NCBI RefSeq assembly: GCF_024594815.1
Contig: NZ_JANJOU010000030.1
Location: 1 to 64,000, forward strand
DNA from: Roseomonas populi
Lineage (GTDB): Bacteria; Pseudomonadota; Alphaproteobacteria; Acetobacterales; Acetobacteraceae
Direction of reading: 5' to 3'
Length of the DNA stretch: 64,000 bases
Every line of letters starts with the position of its first letter. Within the stretch, counting starts at the first letter, position 1. The notes under the pieces are model-generated. The model searched no databases. It was not told the DNA's origin and worked only from the letters and a program-made list of their open reading frames with translations. Positions 62,949 through 64,000 of the stretch are shown in pieces. The translations under genes and the position numbers were made by a program.

Positions 62949-63425
62949 TCACGCCCAGTCGGGAGCCGCGAGGAGGGCGAGCAGCCGCGCAACCTCGATC
63001 CGCTCCGGCACCAGGGCCGGCTCTGGCCAGAGCATGTTGAGCGTGCCGACGCAGCGCCCGCCGAGGATGATGGGCAGGTTCACGATACTGCGGAGGCCGA
63101 GGCCGAGGATCACGCCGTGATCCGCGAAGTGCTCGCGGATCGTCCCTTCGCCCTCGCCCTCGAAGCGGCGCGCCTCCAGCAGCACCTGCCGGCCCCAGGC
63201 CGTGTCGCGCTTCGGCTTGCGCCCGCCCACCGGGTACTCCTCCGGGCGGGAGCTGTAGAGGCGCTGCACCGTCATCGCCTCCCGGTCGAAGACCATGGCG
63301 GTGAGGAGCTGATGCCCGGCCAGCTCTCGCCCGAGCCGGTCGGCGGCACGGATCCTCGGCAGCGGCCCCCCCTGGAGGGCCGCCCGCTCGAAGGTCTCGA
63401 TCAGGCCGGGCAGGAGATCAGGCAT
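62949..63425 (-). CDS. GAF domain protein
   Basis: A 158-residue protein consisting of one GAF domain (about 25-150): QLLTAMVFDREAMTVQRLYSSRPEEYPVGG, then GRQVLLEARRF and LGLRSIVNLPIILGGRCVGTLNMLW (given in pieces here as LGLGLRSIVNLPIIL and GRCVGTLNMLW). GAF domains bind small molecules. The free-standing form close to a TctC gene (8-base overlap with the tctC stop) is known for some catabolic loci, where it may sense the ligand, but no output domain is present. Confidence 0.87.
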   Translation of the reverse strand: MPDLLPGLIETFERAALQGGPLPRIRAADRLGRELAGHQLLTAMVFDREAMTVQRLYSSRPEEYPVGGRKPKRDTAWGRQVLLEARRFEGEGEGTIREHFADHGVILGLGLRSIVNLPIILGGRCVGTLNMLWPEPALVPERIEVARLLALLAAPDWA

Positions 63426-64000
63426 CGGACTTGTCGATGCCCAGGTCCAGGATGAGCTTGCGCCACTTCACCGCATCCGCGCGCAGCTGGTCGGCGAAGG
63501 CAACGGGGGTCTCGTTCACCACCTCCACGCCGATCGCGGCCATCTTGTCCTTCACCTCCGGCAGCATCAGCGCCTTGTTGATCTCGGCGTTCAGCCGGGC
63601 CACCAGCTCTGGCGGCATCCCCTTCGGGCCCAGCGCGCCGTACCACACCGCCATCTCAAAGCCCGGCAGGCTCTCCTTCACGGTCGGCACATCCGGCAGC
63701 AGGGCGGAGCGCCGCCCTTCCGTCACCGCCAGCAGCCTCAGTCGCCCGGCGCGGACATGGTCCAGCGTCTGCGTGCCGGCGGAGAAAAAGAGCTGCGTCT
63801 GGCCGGCCACCGTGTCCAGCGTCGCGGGCGCGCCGCCGCGATAGGGCACGTGCACCATGTCCAGCCCCGCCATCTGCGCGAACATGGCGGCGCAGAGGTG
63901 GTTCGTGGAGCCGGGCCCGGCGGAGGCGTAGGCGATCTTGCCCGGATTGGCCTTCGCGTAGGCGATGAACTCCGGGACGGTCTTCGCCGGAACCGAGGGG
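63418..64000 (-). CDS. Bug/TctC family receptor, truncated by the window end
   Basis: The frame runs past the last base of the window, so the N-terminal part is missing. The 193 visible residues include KIAYASAGPGSTNHL, DMVHVPYRGGAPATLD, LLPDVPTVKESLPGFEMAVWYG and a late segment typical of Bug receptors. It overlaps the start of the GAF gene by 8 bases on the same strand, so translation may be coupled. It is the seventh TctC gene in the window. The ligand is unknown. Confidence 0.9.
   Translation of the reverse strand, partial: PSVPAKTVPEFIAYAKANPGKIAYASAGPGSTNHLCAAMFAQMAGLDMVHVPYRGGAPATLDTVAGQTQLFFSAGTQTLDHVRAGRLRLLAVTEGRRSALLPDVPTVKESLPGFEMAVWYGALGPKGMPPELVARLNAEINKALMLPEVKDKMAAIGVEVVNETPVAFADQLRADAVKWRKLILDLGIDKSDA

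Noticed and set aside
62900-62960. Segment resembling a tRNA T-arm (ATCGAACCCGT)
   Set aside because: No matching acceptor, D or anticodon arms can be folded around it.

Overview
The window is a very GC-rich, gene-dense bacterial chromosome segment. It most resembles an alphaproteobacterium of the Acetobacteraceae (Roseomonas-like). The pointers are the coding bias, the complete pqqABCDE operon, the many orphan Bug/TctC solute receptors, and an oxidative-metabolism gene set (PQQ sugar dehydrogenase, Ldh-family and SDR dehydrogenases, TRAP transport). The genus is inference. I see no rRNA, tRNA, CRISPR array, insertion sequence or phage gene.

Layout. (1) 1-10.9 kb: catabolic region. A truncated MmgE/PrpD gene is followed by a minus-strand operon (two TctC receptors, cupin, Ldh-type dehydrogenase). 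A GntR/UTRA regulator with palindromes on both sides comes next, then a plus-strand amidohydrolase-Ldh pair, a minus-strand FAD monooxygenase-TctC pair and a divergent LysR regulator. (2) 11-19.2 kb: PQQ module. A PQQ-type sugar dehydrogenase with a coupled dihaem cytochrome c converges on pqqABCDE; an MFS transporter, TctC and SDR lie upstream of pqqA. (3) 19.3-24.2 kb: alpha/beta hydrolase, IclR regulator, divergent tandem cupins, TctC and an HCCA-isomerase-like protein. (4) 24.3-31.8 kb: a DUF2243 membrane protein, a small coiled-coil protein, a glycosyltransferase, then a probable Fur-controlled ferrisiderophore unit (TonB receptor, DUF3649, PepSY, DUF3325). (5) 31.8-34.3 kb: ATPase and small hypothetical or secreted proteins. 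(6) 34.4-42.9 kb: the Kdp potassium system, with kdpDE on the minus strand and kdpFABC on the plus strand, and a small interrupted membrane ORF between them. (7) 43-45.7 kb: a large RTX-repeat protein with an SGNH/sialate O-acetylesterase head. (8) 46.3-51.2 kb: a unit of LysR, an HMG-CoA-lyase/CoA-transferase fusion, TctC and a gamma-carbonic-anhydrase-like protein. (9) 51.3-61.4 kb: full-length transketolase, LysR, then SDR, split transketolase, TRAP DctPQM and a serine hydrolase, which looks like uptake and catabolism of a sugar, polyol or sugar acid. (10) 61.5-64 kb: SWIB protein, hypothetical, GAF protein and a truncated TctC.

The strongest candidates for something little described are the single-chain lyase/CoA-transferase fusion (47982-50180), the SDR/split-transketolase/TRAP unit whose first gene has a hairpin over its Shine-Dalgarno sequence, the two hairpins flanking pqqA, the seven solute receptors with no cognate TctAB permease, and the amber-interrupted membrane ORF beside kdp. 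Starts were chosen by reading frame, ribosome binding site and 4-nt stop/start overlaps.
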